Positions 1 through 13,092 of a stretch of 64,000 nt of DNA are shown here, in pieces (position 1 is the stretch's first letter; every line of letters begins with the position of its first letter). The notes under the pieces are model-generated. The model searched no databases and was not told where the DNA came from. It saw nothing but the letters and a program-made list of their open reading frames with translations. The stretch lies in NCBI GenBank assembly GCA_963920665.1, contig OY987266.1, positions 6,081,001-6,145,000 on the forward strand, given 5' to 3'. Position numbers and translations under genes: made by a program. Origin of the DNA: Straminergon stramineum. Taxonomy: Eukaryota > Streptophyta > Bryopsida > Hypnales > Calliergonaceae.

Positions 1-649
1 TTCTATCATATTTAAGCCTTGAATGTCCAATGTGACCTTCGATGACATTTGGGGGCCAACAAATCAATATTTGTAAAGATATTAGAAGCATTCAAAATAA
101 TGGTGTAATTGATGGTGATTTCATTTAACCCAATTTGGGACAAAAAGCACCCAATGGGATTGAATTCATTTTCTAAGTGTTTAAATTTGGCTCCTTTTCA
201 AGACTTGGAGTTGCAACAAAGGTAGGGCCAATGCTCCAATTTAGATAAGGAGCCAAGTACATTGTATGCACATATGAGTTGTTGCTATTCAAAATTCGAC
301 AATGTAGATTTGGTAGAATATTGCTATAAATTTAGTTTCTACTTGAATAGACTATGAAAACGATCTATTTTGCTTCTAGAATTTAGATTCTACTTTCTTT
401 GCTTTAGAGTTTAGATTCTACTTTGGTAGAACACTAAGAATTCTTTATGAAATGAGTATTCTATAATACTTTGGAGTTGGAAGTTTCGAAATTTGTAATG
501 ATGCTAAAGTTCAGCATACACTACAATTTTTAACACTATAGTAAACAAGTTTAGTTTGGGGATACAATTGGAAAAAGGAACAATTCTTGGTATGTGTACC
601 TATAGATAAAATTTGAAAGTATGACAAGAGTACTATAATCAATGATAGT
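1..649. other. AT-rich non-coding stretch
   Basis: I see no coding frame of useful length, RNA gene or clear repeat here. A short phrase (TTTAGATTCTACTTT) recurs around 380-425. Low confidence that anything functional is present. Confidence 0.4.
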
Positions 650-852
650 GTATCCACTTTTTTTCCTATCTTAGAGCAAGAGTATGAAATATTCTAGGAT
701 ACCATTTTATTGAAGGTCAATAGAAAGAGGTTAGAATGTGCGAGCTCATTATATCCACTTTTTTTCTTATCTTAGAGGAACAATATGAAATATTCTAGGA
801 TGCCATTTCATTGAAGGTTAATATAAAGAGTTTAGAGTGTGGGAGCTCATTT
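650..852. repeat. Tandem duplication, about 101 bp x 2
   Basis: Two adjacent diverged copies (650-750 and 751-852) run from TATCCACTTTTTTTC to GAGCTCATT. They differ by scattered substitutions and share internal words such as GAAATATTCTAGGAT. No coding function is visible. Confidence 0.8.
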
Positions 853-1584
853 TCAGGAAGGATTTGCCAAGTGTAGATGTTTACTAAGTTTTTCCTCACA
901 CTATTGACCCTCCTTGGTGTCTACTGATGAGGAAGAGTCTGACTGCCATTCTGATACTTGAATGTTCTAACTTCTGCCATCAAATGTTTTGTCTCAAGCA
1001 ATGTGACTGTCCATTTATGTCCACTTTAGTTGGTCTAAGGGCTGACTATGAAGAGAAGGCGAAGGATTATGCAATACAAGGAGTGACACAGTTGCTTCAA
1101 AAATTGGACTTGGCATTACGGATATGATTGTGTTTCTACCAATTCTGTCGCCTGCCACTGCTCCAAATGCGCGAAATGATATGAGGCGGCAATTGAACTT
1201 CACAGGTAATCAATCCACTGCAATGTGGGGTACTAATAAAACTTACTATCTGCTTAGAATTTCACAAAATAAAAAAGACCACTGGCAATTTTCGAATTCC
1301 AGTTGCTCTTGAAAGTAGCTAGCTCCACCAGTCATTCCTGTATTCAGAATCATGGTTCACTTTTGTTTATAAGGGATTACCATCTCCACTCAGAACCTGC
1401 CACCTGTATTTTGGGGGTCACCAACGAGCAGCAAAATCTTACAGTGAGTTGTGGAAGTGAACTTTTAATGAGGTAATTCTTGAAAATAGAAGCTTCAAAT
1501 CAGTTTTAGAGGTCCAAACCTACTATGAGCAATGATTATTCATCGAAATAAGCAGACTGATAGCTGCTGTTTGTCCTTCAAGAT
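853..1584. other. Probable 3' flank/UTR of the minus-strand coiled-coil gene
   Basis: This lies downstream of the predicted stop (1585-1587) of the minus-strand gene. Short open frames exist on both strands (927-1127 plus, 1015-1203 minus). Neither looks like a known protein nor joins the neighbouring gene with good splice sites, so I do not call a gene. Confidence 0.35.
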
Positions 1585-4500
1585 TCATGACTGGTGACCC
1601 TGCACCAGAAGAATAGTCCTCAATAAAGAGGATTATTTATGGCATATGGTTTATAAATGACTGCAGGTAACAAAACAATAATAGAGCTATTTTGGAACTT
1701 CGATAAAACTTCAACAATATCAACAAGAATACCTCGGTCCTCTCTTGATGCGTAGGAAATGGTAGTGTAGATCGTCTAGCAACCACATCTCTTAAGGTTT
1801 GTTGTTTCGAGATTTCCAGCTTCCGTTTAGCTTGCTCTTGGGATTGCTTCAATAGAACTTGATTCAAATTTGGTGGCGTGTGAATCTATCAAATGATACA
1901 AGTTTATTAAATGGGATGCTGACCATCTATGTTTATCATACAAATATGACATATTGAGTATAGATGATGACTCTTGAGCCAATTCGACCATAGATGTGAG
2001 CTTGGAATAGACTCAATTAATATGTCATCTGCTATTTCACGGAAATCACTTAATGTATTTTCTCTATCCATTCCAGACCTTTGTTTGCATACACTACGTC
2101 AACCAATCTATACTTCTGTGTGTTTTCTCATTTTTTTTACTACCAAAAAATGATGGATACAGAAATTCAAGTTACCAGGCATGCATGGAATCAATCGGAC
2201 TTTTAATGATTGCATTCACAGTATGCATTTCGTACCTGCTGAGTGGGAGCATCAGCTGAGACTGATGCTTCAATGCCGGAAATGCAGTGTCTTTTAACTG
2301 GAGTCTTTTGTCGATCCTGATTACAATGAGGCTTATCAAATTCTAAATTTTCCCCATTGTTCTCTTCATCTGAAATGCTCCTCAGATTTGTCTGGGAAGC
2401 TAGGGATTCCAACAAATTCTTCTCGGCTTCACTGAGCTCATTCCTCTGCTGCGTAGCCATCCCCTCGAGTTGCACCATTCTCTCGGGCACCTGTTGGACA
2501 ACATAATTCCAACAGATGATGCAAATGTGCTTCACTTTCGATACTGACGACCTGCTGAAATATCAATATAACGTTCGGGACCTATAAGTGCATAATAATC
2601 AGTGGGCAACATGACGGATAGCCTACGGTTTCAGAACCTTCCTGTGTTTTGCTATCCGTTCATGCACCATAGCCTTGGCTAATGAGAGTAGTTGTCAGTC
2701 ATTGAGAGTGACGGAATCGAGAATCCTTGGAGATGGGGTCTACGACAAAGTTATTATGTAAGACAGATTTATGATAGGGCGTAAGATACCGGACTAAGTA
2801 TATAACCGAATAAGATCATCCTCAACTGCCATAAGCGGTTCAGAACTAGTGCAACATTCGGTCATTGTCTAAAAATTACCACTGCCCGTATATGCGAGCC
2901 GATCCAAAACAGTGCAATGAATTCTCTACTCATCTTCACTACCTAAGAGGCTCAGACATTCTGCGACATGCAATAATAAAACTTGACTGTACTATCTTGA
3001 AATCACTTATCCTTCGCAATGAGCATTAATTTCATATATGCACGGCTGACGGAGTGTTGAACCTGATGGCTAGTATTCAGCATCTTAGTCCTTCCAGAGT
3101 CAACCAGTTCTAAAGCCTTCTGAATTGTTTTTCCACAAAAGTGCTCCATTTTCGCCAAATGCTGCAGAGAATCTGCAGAGCTTTGCTGCATGGCGGATCT
3201 TGCAATACAGATCAAGCGTAGAATCTCCTGCTCCGCAGCGATGCTTCTCAGAACTCCAGTATGAACATTCTGGAGATCCTCCATTTTCTTCACTTTGAGC
3301 TTCAGACTCTGTAATTTCTGATCTGATTCTGTCTGTTTTCCCAAATAATAAGTATAATTTATCAGTTCCACAAAACAGAATATCCACCTATATGTGCGCC
3401 AGAATGATATTTTCCCCGGTCAGAAAAAAGTTGTTTGCCGGGTTGGACGGTTCTCCAGGAATGGCGGCAAACAAAGCACCGGGTATGCTGTGAAAGCCGC
3501 AAGCGACTGGTCAGGGGCTCGAGGCCCCTTTTTATAAAACAAAAGCAAAGAAAAACATTTTACAGTAAACCTCCGGGCAGGTTAAAGTTCCAGAAGTTAA
3601 GTCCCGGGTGGCCGAACACCGGGGACCAGAGACATTTGAACTGCTGGTTAACGCACCGGGTATGCTACTGTATCATTCTCGTGAATGTGGGGATAGTGAT
3701 ATTTCTCAGGTTTGACCAGCATTTTGGACTAGAGTCAAAGCCTTCCAAAATAGCGAATTATATGATTCTCTGAAACGGATACTCTGAAAGAGGAAGGAAC
3801 TCTTTTACAAGGACATAACACAAGATCCTTCAAATATTGGCCAGTGAAGCTTACTTGATACCTTCGCATATCAGCTGTCAGAGATTGCAAGCTGTGGAAA
3901 GCCTCTACCTTGAAAGCCTCCGTTGTAGTTAGAACAGCCTCCACCTCTGCCTTCAATCCCTCAAATGCGGAGTTCAGGACTCCTTGCTGTTCTCTTTCAG
4001 TATTTTTCTCTTCCTACAAAATGGATAGACCGGTTATGAACAATCACGGATGTGAAGGATAATGTATGAGTTGCCAAAACAAGGATACTTGTGACACATT
4101 TAGATTGTAATCTATTTCGTATTTTATGCATGACTATTTGACAATATATGCCTAATATGAACAGACCACTGGAATGAGGATCGATCCTTCGCAGCTTTCG
4201 CATTCCCTTACAGCCACTAAGCAAATCAATAATCTGAATGGCTTCGTATGAACGTAAAATCGTTAGTCAACGCAGAATTCTAACAAATCTGAGAGCCAAG
4301 CCTAGAACTTCAAAAAGGATCACTATGAAGGAGTCACAATTGCCACAGCTTACCTCAAGCTTCACGTTAAGTTTGAGGGCTTCTTGTAAGAAAGCTTCCG
4401 TTGCATTCAGCTTTGACTTCAAATCTTTCATCTCGTTCAAAATTCTTTCCGAAGGTTCTGAAGGAGGCCGAATCGCCTGATCTATTTCCGAAATCTTTAT

Positions 4501-4623
4501 TCGGTTTTTCAGTAACTGAATCTCCCTATCCTTGTGCGCGATCTCTTTCTCAAGGCCTTTCAGACTTGATAGTGCTTTTAAGAACATTTCTTTCCATGAG
4601 TTTGCTGCTTCGCTCTCTTCCAT
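1585..4623 (-). CDS. Unrecognised coiled-coil protein, 412 aa, six coding exons
   Basis: I do not recognise this protein. Coding exons on the minus strand: 4354-4623, 3855-4013, 3007-3332, 2236-2551, 1733-1885 and 1585-1599; all junctions are GT-AG and keep one frame. The ATG at 4623 opens MEESEAANSWKEMF and is the first in-frame Met of the exon. Residues 1-143 are charged heptad-rich helix, and 144-250 are a further helical stretch (KLQSLKLKVKKMEDLQN). Residues 252-270 contain a C-x2-C (HICIIC), 270-300 more helix, 300-357 an acidic/polar linker, and 358-408 a basic segment (QEQAKRKLEISKQQ) ending in RRSTLPFP. There is no membrane segment or signal peptide. The last exon codes only four residues and is the least certain part. 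It is transcribed away from the bilin reductase gene across 1.25 kb. A cytoskeletal, kinetochore or meiotic scaffold is possible, but nothing proves it. Confidence 0.75.
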
Positions 4624-5870
4624 TTTTCCTTATTCCAGTTTCAACTTAACTTCACATCTTCTACTGTGAGAACCACACCGTCGTGAACAACTAATGAGAA
4701 GGAAAATTTATATCAGGTTATAAACACTAATTTCAAGAGAATTCAATAATCGAAGGAATATGATTCAAGAGAAGGACCTCATCTCACGACAAAAACGAGG
4801 CGCATAATCCTTGGAAAAAATTCTCTTCATTAAAAGAACTGAAAGCTATAAACTGGAGATTCGACAGCCATCAGTTTACTGAACATAGACATGGAAGAAG
4901 TTCTCAAACATTCGAAAAGATCATGAAGCTCGATTACAAGCACGGATCACAGGCCAGGAGGAAAGCACACCCTCGGATTTTTCACGTGCATATGAAGCCA
5001 AAGCAGGAATTTCCCGTAAAAGCAGCATCACACTCACTTCTCCAAGAAATCCGATGAGCGAGTGCGAGTGAACACCGCCAGAAAAAATGCGGTCTCATCA
5101 CAGCACTAAAAGTTCAATTCCCTTCAATTCAAGTACAGCAAATACGACCCAGACATGCGTTTTCGTAAAATATATTGAAAATCGTCTCCCGTTTCATCAA
5201 AGACTTGAGACCAAAGAATCGGGAAGCACCAGTCCGTTTCCTTCCAAGCCTAAAGCTGACAATCAATGGCAGTCCAATCTTAGAATAGAACATATCCGCG
5301 CTCGCCATAAACCAGAATTTCAACTTCAGCCGAGGCAGCTTGGAATTTGAAACGCCTAAAATCCAAATGCCTTCTCGTAGTTTCAGCAACAACAAGAACA
5401 TGAGCGTTTCTCAAGAAGGAAGGAAGGCCAAGAAGCAGCAGACGGTCATAGGAGAGGATCACGGTTGTAGATTTTGTGCGGTGATACGCGCTAGTCCCTA
5501 GCAGCCGTGAGGTCGACTCCAGCACAAACGGTCATAGGTGAGAACCTCAGATTTCCGCGGTCGTAGATCCTCTCTAACCGACGAACCTCATCCTTACAAT
5601 GGACATCGTCCTCAGGATGAAAGTATCTTCAGTCCCGGGTGCAGGCTCTCCCAACCCAGCCGCTTTAGCTTTGGAAGGCAACAGGCAACTCCGCCGATTG
5701 CATAAATTGTGGAAATTGCTTTTCAGTTTTGAGATTTGTTGACGATGTGTGCGTTTGCGGTCGAAGATTTTGCCGAGATTTTTCTTGTTTGGAAGCGTCT
5801 TATCTGGAGAAAGTTAGCTTGAGAAACTCATCTCTCTCATGCGCACGGAGTTGAAGCAGCAGCCGCAGCA
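4624..5870. promoter_or_regulatory. Divergent intergenic promoter region
   Basis: The start codons of the minus-strand coiled-coil gene (4623) and the plus-strand bilin reductase (5871) face away from each other across this 1.25 kb. It must hold both promoters and 5' UTRs. It is less AT-rich than the distal intergenic DNA, particularly 5400-5870. I can point to no convincing TATA box. Short open frames at 5087-5525 occur on both strands and look incidental. Confidence 0.55.
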
Positions 5871-8800
5871 ATGGCTCTGGTGAGCTCGCATTGGGGGCGC
5901 ATTATGTGTCACCTCCAAACCGGTGTGGAGAAGAATCTCGACGTTCACCAGCAGAACACATCCGGGACGACGGTTTGGGGCTGGGATGGCATTAGCTCGT
6001 GTAGTGGAGGGGCTTTGTTTGCAGCGACAGAGGAGCGCGGGAGGTTAGGCGGATGTGGGAGAGCGTGGTTTCAGAGGCGGGAGCGGTGTCCAGGAATTCA
6101 GTATCAACGTCGGGTGCGAACTAGGGCTAGAAGTGTTGTCGTGCGCAGCGCTGCCTTGGACGGGAAGGATGCTGAGTGTGCTGGAAACGAGGGATTGTTT
6201 GATAAGTTTCTGGAGTACGCTGTTCAGGCGGTGTCGCAGCGCGTAGATATATCTCCGCTTCCTTGTCAGGTACATCTTTTTTTCTAATTTTCCGCCTCTT
6301 GGTCGAGGCGTTCAGGATGTGCTTTTAGAGTTTAACTTTCAAGATAAGGAGCTGAAGCTACACCCTGTCGTAACATGTTCGTGCGGTGGGCATTCGGACG
6401 GGCCATCTGACTGAATATTTAAAGAATTTTTCTCTGTGCCTCTCAAATATCTGTCAACCCTGCGCTGAGTGACAAGAAATGGAAACAGAGCGTGCAGGAA
6501 ATCCATTCTTATTTGAGCATACAAGTTCATGGCATGTGAGATCGATTCGGTTAAGTTTCAGGCTTCAGGCTTCAGCTCAGCCACAAATCCCTCGGAATAT
6601 TCTTGGTGATTTGAACTAGAAGAAGATTTGAATTCTACACGAGAATGCAGCAAGGGATGTTCGAAGGATGATCTGTTGGCTGATCATCTCGTACAATCTG
6701 AAAAGTGACGATGGTTAATATAAGGTTAGGATAGAATGACAAACGCGGGATTCTGTGATTGCGTTCAAGCTTGTGATAGATTCGTGAGAACGAAGACTAC
6801 AACTTAGCAAGGCGTAAATTTTCCTAGTCAGAAATCTTCGGTTGTCTTTACTGCCTGGGATGTCAAGCTTGATTGTTTCTGTATCTAGAGCTTATGAATT
6901 TTGACATTTTGCCAGCATGTTGCATCCTGTCACTGTTGCCCTACTTCCCGGCTAGGGTTTATGGGTCTACTTTATCTTGCATCGTTGCGGAAGTGCATCT
7001 ACAGCTTGGAATGGTTATAAGTTTGAACAGTTCAAGGAATGTTCTGCAGAAAGTGTCCTCGGATATATTTTTTAGCTTATCTCTTCGGGGAGATGATTCT
7101 CACCCGAACTCGCTTTTTGGATATCGTGGCAGGACCAATTTCGAGACATGGTGGCTATCGATGGACAGTCTATGATCAAGAATGTGGCTTTTGAGTCCTC
7201 AAAACTGCGTCTTTTTCGATGTGCAACTATAAATGGTGGAGAAAACATGCAGGTCATCTATGAGTTCCTCACTCTCTAGTCGGTTTGAATGGAAGCTTAC
7301 ATCACGTTTAGCAGCGTAATATATCCGTCGCTTTATGGATATGAAACATTTTGCTCCAGAATAGTTCTCTTATAGACATGTTTTAGTGGATCGTGTCCTG
7401 TTTTATGTTGAAAATTAGACCCTGTGGATGCGATGTCGGCAATGATCAGTGTATTACATAGATCGATTCCATCGTAACTTCCAGTCTTCTGTCAAGATCA
7501 ATCTCCTTGAAATGACAAGTCATCCCCATTTGAGCAATTTCATCCTCTGGACTCTTCGTTTGTTCCCTTTGTGTCAAGATTTGCAGTGCTATATCTCTAG
7601 ATCACGGTGATAGAACCGCCTGGTTGTAGCTGACGAGGTTCGATAGTGTGCAGGTGTTGAATGTGGCGATATGTGCTCGTCCTGAGTATGACCTTCCAAT
7701 CTTCTGTGCTGATTTTTTCTCGACTCCCAGGATGAGCATAGTGGTTCTGTAAGTATACAGTACTGCTAAATGGAGGAAAACGTGCAGTACCTTGATGGTT
7801 TTAGAGTTGTGTTTGACAATGAGATTTCCCTATCATTTTACTGTCTTAATGTGGTTTTACGCAATGTCCGGGCTTCTAATAAGTGCACTACATGTGTAGC
7901 TATTGTTGACGGTTGATTTACTCAGTTCCAATTGCTAGTCGTTTAACTCGGTGCTCTACTTGTTTGTGTGTGTAGAGATTTGAATCCCTTGTACAATACT
8001 GAGCAAAGACCAGATTACAAAGCAAAGTATTTTTCTCGCTTATTCCCACTCGGTAATAAATATGCAGAGGTAACAACCTGACAGTAGTGAAAATTGAAAC
8101 AATGAGTATGTATAAGGAGATGTATGTACTTTTTCGAGGCAAAGCTTTTGAAGAAAATAACCCAAAAGAAACTGAGTTTTATTCAATGATGCTTGGCTTT
8201 GACTATTGGTAATAATAAATCTTTTCTATAATCAAAGCTCTGCATTTTCTAAAAGGGTATACGGAAAAATGCAGTCGAGAACAGTATGATCGGCATTTTA
8301 TACGAGTCGACCCTGGCTCATTTTATAAGTAGTTCACTTTGCTAGAAGGCATGTATACGTTGAGGTGTAATTAAATTGATGTTTTTTTCTGCTGTGAATG
8401 CAGTTGCTACCGTGGGGTGACAAACTTACGGCAGAGTCGATCCAATTTTTTTCACCGATTGTGGTATGGACAAGGCCTGGAAGTCGTGAAGACATCCAAG
8501 GGACTGTGTTCTCTGCTTTTAAGGAATACCTTGAGGTACACCTTCACACACTGAAGTTGGACTTTAAATTAGAAACTATTTGTTCATACAAGGCCTGATT
8601 GTAATGATATAGCTAACATAGAAGACAGGACGCAAGGAACACGAGGCTAAAATTTTGTGATAAATCACAATATTATGTTGAAATTGTGAAGGTTTAGAGA
8701 ACTCTAGTTTGTGGTCATTCATTGTCTTGATCATGAACTGGCTGTGATCGCATCAGAAGAACGATTTTATATTCGGTATGGGATCTAAACTATGGTCAAA

Positions 8801-10533
8801 TCTTTATTAGTTACTGAAGGCTCCAATACTCCTGTCTCCATTCTGGACGAATGGAAAGAAGGTTTTAGGACTTACGGCATATTGAAATATGTAAGGAACT
8901 GACTATTATGGAACTTTTTGAAGGTGATTTTCGTTACTACGGTTAATCACAGTAGATATTGAAGTCATTGAATTCTAAACTTCATCCCTATTCCTTTGGA
9001 CTTCATCCCAATTTCATAACACAAAAATGCCAAGCTCTAATGTATTCTCCATGCGAACTTCGTTGTCTCCCATTTGGTCAATGCATTGGCTTTCAACGAG
9101 TTAGTTGAAGCCGCTAAGTGGAGGACTCTGCCGAGGCCAAGTTATGTCGAGATAGGAGAATGGGGAATGGAGAGAGCGCACGACTGCGACCTTATTTGAT
9201 AAGTTTATTCATTTTGAACACGTAAAATATCTGTCTATTGGATGTGTACAGGCTTGGCTAGACATGGCAGAGAAAGCAGAACCATCCGACGATGCAGTGG
9301 AAATTGCTGAGAACCGAGAGTCGCATCATCGCTACTTGACGTGGCGTGCTACTAAGGTACCCTCATCAAGCTCAAGCAAATAATTTTGAGGCGTTAAAGA
9401 TACCTGCAAACTAAATTGACAAATCTTCTGTTGTGTTTAGCGTCACTGTATTGCTCCTGAATGTGTACTGAATAATTTCCGTGTGCAGGATCCTGGAAGG
9501 TATATCTTGATGCGTCTATATGGGGAGGAACTGTGTGAGGTAAACTCCCTTGCAATAGTGTCATGGCATTCGAGTTTGTTGGAATTCTTTGTGGGACAAG
9601 TGCAAAATACAGGTATTTGTTTACTTCTGAGAAAATCCCACTGAAGCATCATGTGTCTGGCATTGGAAAATGGTCTAAATTAGTGCCGTAAATGGACAAA
9701 CTGTAGGCCTGCCCATCATTCTGGAACGAAACTCTAAATAGATTCTAGATCTCTCATGTCTTGAATGAATAATTAATTAGATATACGAAGCTCCTTCGAT
9801 TTTCCTCTAAAGTGTATCTGCTATTTCTACTTCAACCTCATCCAGATTGTCATGTAGACTTAAGGATCGAAGGAGAACCCAAGTTTATCAGTCTCCTAAT
9901 TTTAACATCCTGAAATCTTGGAGATCTCAGTCCTGGATTATGAGAATTTTCACCACTTAACCTTCACATTTGTGTCGATTAAAAAATCTTCCAACCTTCG
10001 TAGCTTTTGCACGCAGTAATCAAGTTATACTTGGGTGTGTTGGCTCCTTTCAATATCTAAGGAAAATGAATGAATATATCATCAGTCTAATAGTAGGATC
10101 TGTGCTCCTTGCAAAGCATCGGTTTGGGATTCTCTTGCCTTAAGGTAAGACCGTTTAATTGTGACGCTAACCTAATTGCGACATAGAAGACGATGGCACC
10201 AAAAATTTAAAATCAGAATGAAAAATCTCTTCTATAGGTCGGCAAACCTAAGCTATTGATAATGTCAGTAATAGACATCGTTACCTTACTTCAGCATGCA
10301 ATGTGTGCAGAATTTCTGACTTGTATACGTTTCTGTGGTGCATTTTGCAGAAATACATATCTGAGTTCCTGTTTAATGGGGTAAATACTCTTGGGAGAAA
10401 GGAGTTTTTAGACTACTTCCCTGAATATAGAGGAGCTGATGGGGGTATTGTTAAGCAGCGTAGCGTGGCTGGAAAGGCTTTCGGAGAACGCCCTTGGACT
10501 AAGGACGGGATATTCACCCCTTCTCTAATCTGA
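5871..10533 (+). CDS. HY2: Ferredoxin-dependent bilin reductase, HY2/PUBS family (plastid)
   Basis: This enzyme reduces biliverdin IXalpha with ferredoxin to a phytochrome-type or related bilin in plastids. Eight GT-AG exons: 5871-6269, 7133-7252, 7654-7748, 7976-8069, 8404-8535, 9252-9356, 9489-9539 and 10351-10533, giving 392 aa. About 95 N-terminal residues are Arg/Ser/Gly-rich and acidic-poor like a chloroplast transit peptide; Arabidopsis HY2 is about 329 aa, so this leader is long. Family signatures in order: SSKLRLFR near 155, QVLN 173-176, RPEYDLPIFCADFF 182-195, DLNPL, LPWGDKLTAESIQFFSP near 237, HHRYLTWRA, EFLFNGVNTLG 337-347, DYFPEY 353-358 and the RPW near the C-terminus. At the two active-site positions equivalent to PcyA His88/Asp105, spaced 17 residues, it has Asn176 and Asp193. 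Arabidopsis HY2, as I recall it, has Asp and Asn there. The Asn/Asp pair recalls PebS-type enzymes, so phycourobilin synthase (PUBS) is a real alternative to HY2. Confidence 0.92.
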
Positions 10534-11012
10534 GTACATGGCGTGACTAGGCAGAGTGTAAAGTAAGAATTTCGGATCATACAGAACGCAATACAGTACT
10601 TCCAGTGGTTCATATTTAGCTGTACATAACATATTGAGGTTTTCAGGAACAGTTTTAGATCATCTGGAAAATACAGAAATTTGATCCAGATCTTGTTTTT
10701 TGCACTTTGAATATCCTCAAAAAGCTGCAGCTTGCAGTACTGCTCCATCTGGCTATCTGTTAATGGGGCATTACATGAGAGCATCGCCACTGGTCCCGAG
10801 AATGCTACCCGACATGAGGACCTCGAGGACAGGATGGAGGACGGAGCCTATGACTGTGTAGTCAAAGTTGAAAATCCCTCACTCTATATCCTCCATTTCT
10901 TGTCTATTAACTACTGATTTCTCTTTTAGACGTGAAATCACATGTCTAGTACTTGTCATGAAAAATTTCAAATTACCATGAATTTCTGAAAAAAAAATGA
11001 AGAAAATTCATA
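10534..11012. other. 3' flank of the bilin reductase gene
   Basis: This holds the presumed 3' UTR and downstream DNA. Small open frames on both strands (10413-10790 minus, 10732-10917 plus) resemble nothing known. GC content falls sharply from about 10920. Confidence 0.4.
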
Positions 11013-11646
11013 TTAACCCCTGAATGCCCAAGGCATGTTTGGAGCTTCTTGAAATTTGCTCTATATTGAAAAAAAAGTCAACATTTTCATAATTTGTACC
11101 TATTGTAACTATACAAATTCAAACTAGACATGTTAGATATCACATAGGAAAAGAAAACATAACAATATCACTTACAAATTGAAAGATTATAAGGTTTAAT
11201 CATGAGGGTGTTAAAAGTAAGAAAATTTTTCATTTCTCTTTTTGCATGTCAACTCTAAAAAGTTGGTCACTAAAAACATATGAGGTTATAGGGCCTAGCA
11301 TGAACAACCTCAATCAAATTATAGTTTTTCAAAATCTTTTGTACAATTCTTTTAAATGAATTTTTGAAGTGCTTTTTCATCCAAGATCTAGTGTATTTGA
11401 GGCTCATTTCCAAGAGCTCTCAACACTACAAGAAGTCAAGATTGCAATGGGCATCCTTGCACAAAATCTTGAATAGAAAAATCATAATCCTTCATTTTTA
11501 AGATCATCTTTTTGATCCCAAAACTAGACTTCAAAAAGAGTTCTCCAAAAATATAAACTAATAATAATAGCAATTTGGTTGGGTTTTACTTAACTTCAAA
11601 GTTTTCGAAACACCAAAATTTGGTGCCTCGGGCATTTAGGGGTTAA
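11013..11646. mobile_element. TTAA-flanked inverted-repeat element, copy A (626 bp)
   Basis: The interior 11017-11642 is bounded on both sides by TTAA (11013-11016 and 11643-11646). The left end reads CCCCTGAATGCCCAAGGCA. The right end, read inwards on the minus strand, is CCCCTAAATGCCCGAGGCA, 17 of 19 bases identical. No coding capacity is visible. TTAA target duplication with CCC-starting ends is the piggyBac pattern, so a non-autonomous piggyBac-type element is the likeliest class. Related copies are at 19844, 55514 and 58227. Confidence 0.78.
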
Positions 11647-13084
11647 ATATGAATCATGTTCAAAAATCTAAAATTTTCAAAATAGAAATACATTATAGTG
11701 TAGGACATTGTGGTGTAAGGAAAATTTTCCATGTCACTCAATATTTTGAAATATGATTATAGATCTTCAACTTCAAACTTCACTCAAATGTTGTTTTTTT
11801 AGAAATTTTTCAAAATTTCAAGTGGAGTAGAAACTTGTCGTCATAAAGATTTGTTATTAGGTTCAAAATAGCAGAGGGACTTTGTTGTAGAAGTACTTTG
11901 TATTTAATCTAAAATATCCTAAAGAATAATAGACCTACCTTCAAAAGTCCCTTTCTCCTAAATCCCTATCCTATAACTCCCACTATGCCTTAGAAATTGC
12001 CTCACCTAACTTTGACCTAGCATAACTAATGGATAGATTCTACAAACAACTTGAAACTTTGTCACATTGTAAATCAACTATCCAACTAATTGCATACCAA
12101 TTTTCATACCAATCTAAGATACTGCTCAACTTTCATGGACATTTATCAACTATTGACTTTTTGCCCTTCTTGAAATACCCTAAACTAGCATAGATGACTT
12201 CGACATGGCATATCTTTTGGAGAGTTTTTCCAAATGCTTTGAAATTTTTCTTCAAAGTATATCAACTTTTCACATACCAAATTTCACCCTAATCTAAGAT
12301 ATTGTTCAACTTTGGTGGACATTCCCCAACATGACTTGCTTAGTCATGTTTTTTCTACAACCAGTTGTAATTTTGTGCATTGCTCATAGATCTTACATTC
12401 ATAGAAGTCAAGATTTTGATATAAAGTAAAGTGTGAGTCATGAAAGATACCCTCCAAGTTTCATAGCCATAACACAAACACTCAATAAGATCCAAGTTCC
12501 TCAATACACCCTCCTTGGCTACCTTAGATTTCAAACACCTCTACTTTCTAGCCTCACATCTCCTTCTCTATAATAGATTTAGATCTCAAATTTGGCATCA
12601 TAGTAAATCAACTTCTCAAAAACTAAGATCCAAAAGCTTACCTTGATCCAACTCTTTATCAAAACACAATACAAAACCCTTCACATAAATGCTTCCTTCA
12701 ATATAAAATCCAATAGTAAAACACAGTTTACACTTCTAAGTGCACACCTCTCAACCACCAAAAACACTAGAGAGAAACAAGGGACTAGCCCTTACCTCTA
12801 AGTAGCCACCACAACCTAAGATGGCTAGCCATCGGCTAATCCTAACTCCACTAACCCTAATATTAATCACTAACCAACTAGTTATCTACACATAACTAAC
12901 AAGGTAAACCAACAATCAAGCTCCCAACACTAAACAATTTCCAGTACTAACTACTCCTTTCTAACAATGAAAAATTCCCATTTCAACTATTAGACAATCC
13001 ACATCATAATATAGCACTTCAAAAGCTTTATTTTGTTAGTTTTTGCTCACAAGAAAAATAAATTATTATGAAAGTTAAAATTAA
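11647..13084. repeat. AT-rich intergenic DNA with a diverged internal duplication
   Basis: No gene is visible. Segments around 12010-12180 and 12181-12345 are diverged tandem copies of about 170 bp. Compare CAATCTAAGATACTGCTCAAC near 12112 with CTAATCTAAGATATTGTTCAAC near 12290, each followed by TTTC/GATGGACATT-like text. Function unknown. Confidence 0.55.
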
Positions 13085-13092
13085 ACTTTTAG
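13085..13092. repeat. Left target-site duplication of the hAT element (ACTTTTAG)
   Basis: Eight bases identical to those at 26816-26823, immediately outside the left terminus. Confidence 0.85.

Noticed and set aside
2236..2551. Exon 4 of the coiled-coil gene starting at the CAG before GTGCCCGAG
   Set aside because: That acceptor breaks the frame with exon 3. The acceptor at 2552 restores it and extends the frame upstream.
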